Source: an uncultured Clostridium sp. (GTDB lineage Bacteria; Bacillota; Clostridia; TANB77; CAG-508). From it: a stretch of 43,692 nt of DNA. The stretch spans positions 1 through 43,692 of the forward strand of contig CANPNZ010000014.1 of the NCBI GenBank assembly GCA_947575605.1, read 5' to 3'. The notes under the pieces were generated by a model. That model made no database searches, had not been told where the DNA came from, and saw only the letters and a program-made list of their open reading frames with translations. Below, piece after piece: positions 43,616 through 43,692 of this stretch. Positions within the stretch are counted from its first letter, which is position 1. The number at the start of each line of letters is the position of its first letter. A program made the position numbers and the translations under genes.

Positions 43616-43692
43616 AAAAATCGTCCCACAAAAAATGGGACAGAAAAAGTACATTGAAAAGTAAACAATAAAATCCTTTAGAGAATAAACCG

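Overview
The window reads as chromosome from an AT-rich, spore-forming member of the Clostridia. Evidence is the low-GC codon use, AGGAGG-type ribosome binding sites, perfect sigma-A promoters with 17-base spacers, Gram-positive PolC, a T-box leader on glyS, and sporulation genes (dpaA, ylbJ-like, sspH-type SASP, sleB-like hydrolase). It looks like an uncultured gut-type Clostridia genome; I cannot place it further. The right edge (43587 onward) has an ideal promoter and a leader that look like the start of an rRNA operon, so the window probably ends where assembly stopped at an rrn repeat.

Layout. 1-5250: lytic transglycosylase, TPR membrane protein, dipicolinate synthase subunit A, undecaprenyl-diphosphatase (uppP), Rpn-type nuclease. 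5259-6608 (minus): small coat-like protein and YlbJ-like membrane protein. 6934-9811: murB and a divergent yvcK. 9936-13750: glycogen debranching enzyme, MBL hydrolase, holA. 13840-18228: SleB-like hydrolase, yqeG-like phosphatase, prepilin peptidase, M24 peptidase, efp, zinc-ribbon protein. 18327-19042 (minus): M23 peptidase and tRNA-Trp. 19110-24021: T-box, glyS, SASP-H (minus), nucleoside kinase, RNHCP protein. 24108-26591 (minus): U32 peptidase. 27184-37089: cadherin-like surface protein, 38-residue Cys-rich protein, polC, HD protein, DUF1294, rhodanese. 37469-43330: lepA, Cof-type HAD phosphatase, small membrane protein (minus), rlmB, secreted unknown.

The most important observation is a set of four genes (uppP, glycogen debranching enzyme, glyS, M23 peptidase) each split by one extra base. 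In every case the extra base is a C directly before a glycine codon (GGA or GGT), so the zero-frame codon at the break is CGG (Arg). Removing that single C restores a full-length, conserved protein in all four. I looked by eye at every CGG trinucleotide on both strands, and among about 12,000 codons in real genes the only in-frame CGGs are these four plus one in a small, compositionally different membrane protein at 40231-40569. This suggests that CGG is unassigned or starved in this organism and that ribosomes shift +1 there, skipping the C and reading GGN as glycine. glyS and uppP are normally essential, which argues against simple pseudogenes.

The intergenic space is crowded with palindromic repeat families: short hairpins built on the GTCCCCAATGG theme, longer palindromes nested inside such hairpins, two ~500-base palindromes in opposite orientation flanking polC, and two tandem hairpin units between the glyS T-box and its start codon. 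The 36.2-36.75 kb gap carries three perfect DnaA boxes and three 11-base-spaced direct repeats. Four features not to take at face value: starts re-chosen from ribosome binding sites, the divergent YvcK motif, the duplicated OB domain in PolC, and dpaA without dpaB.
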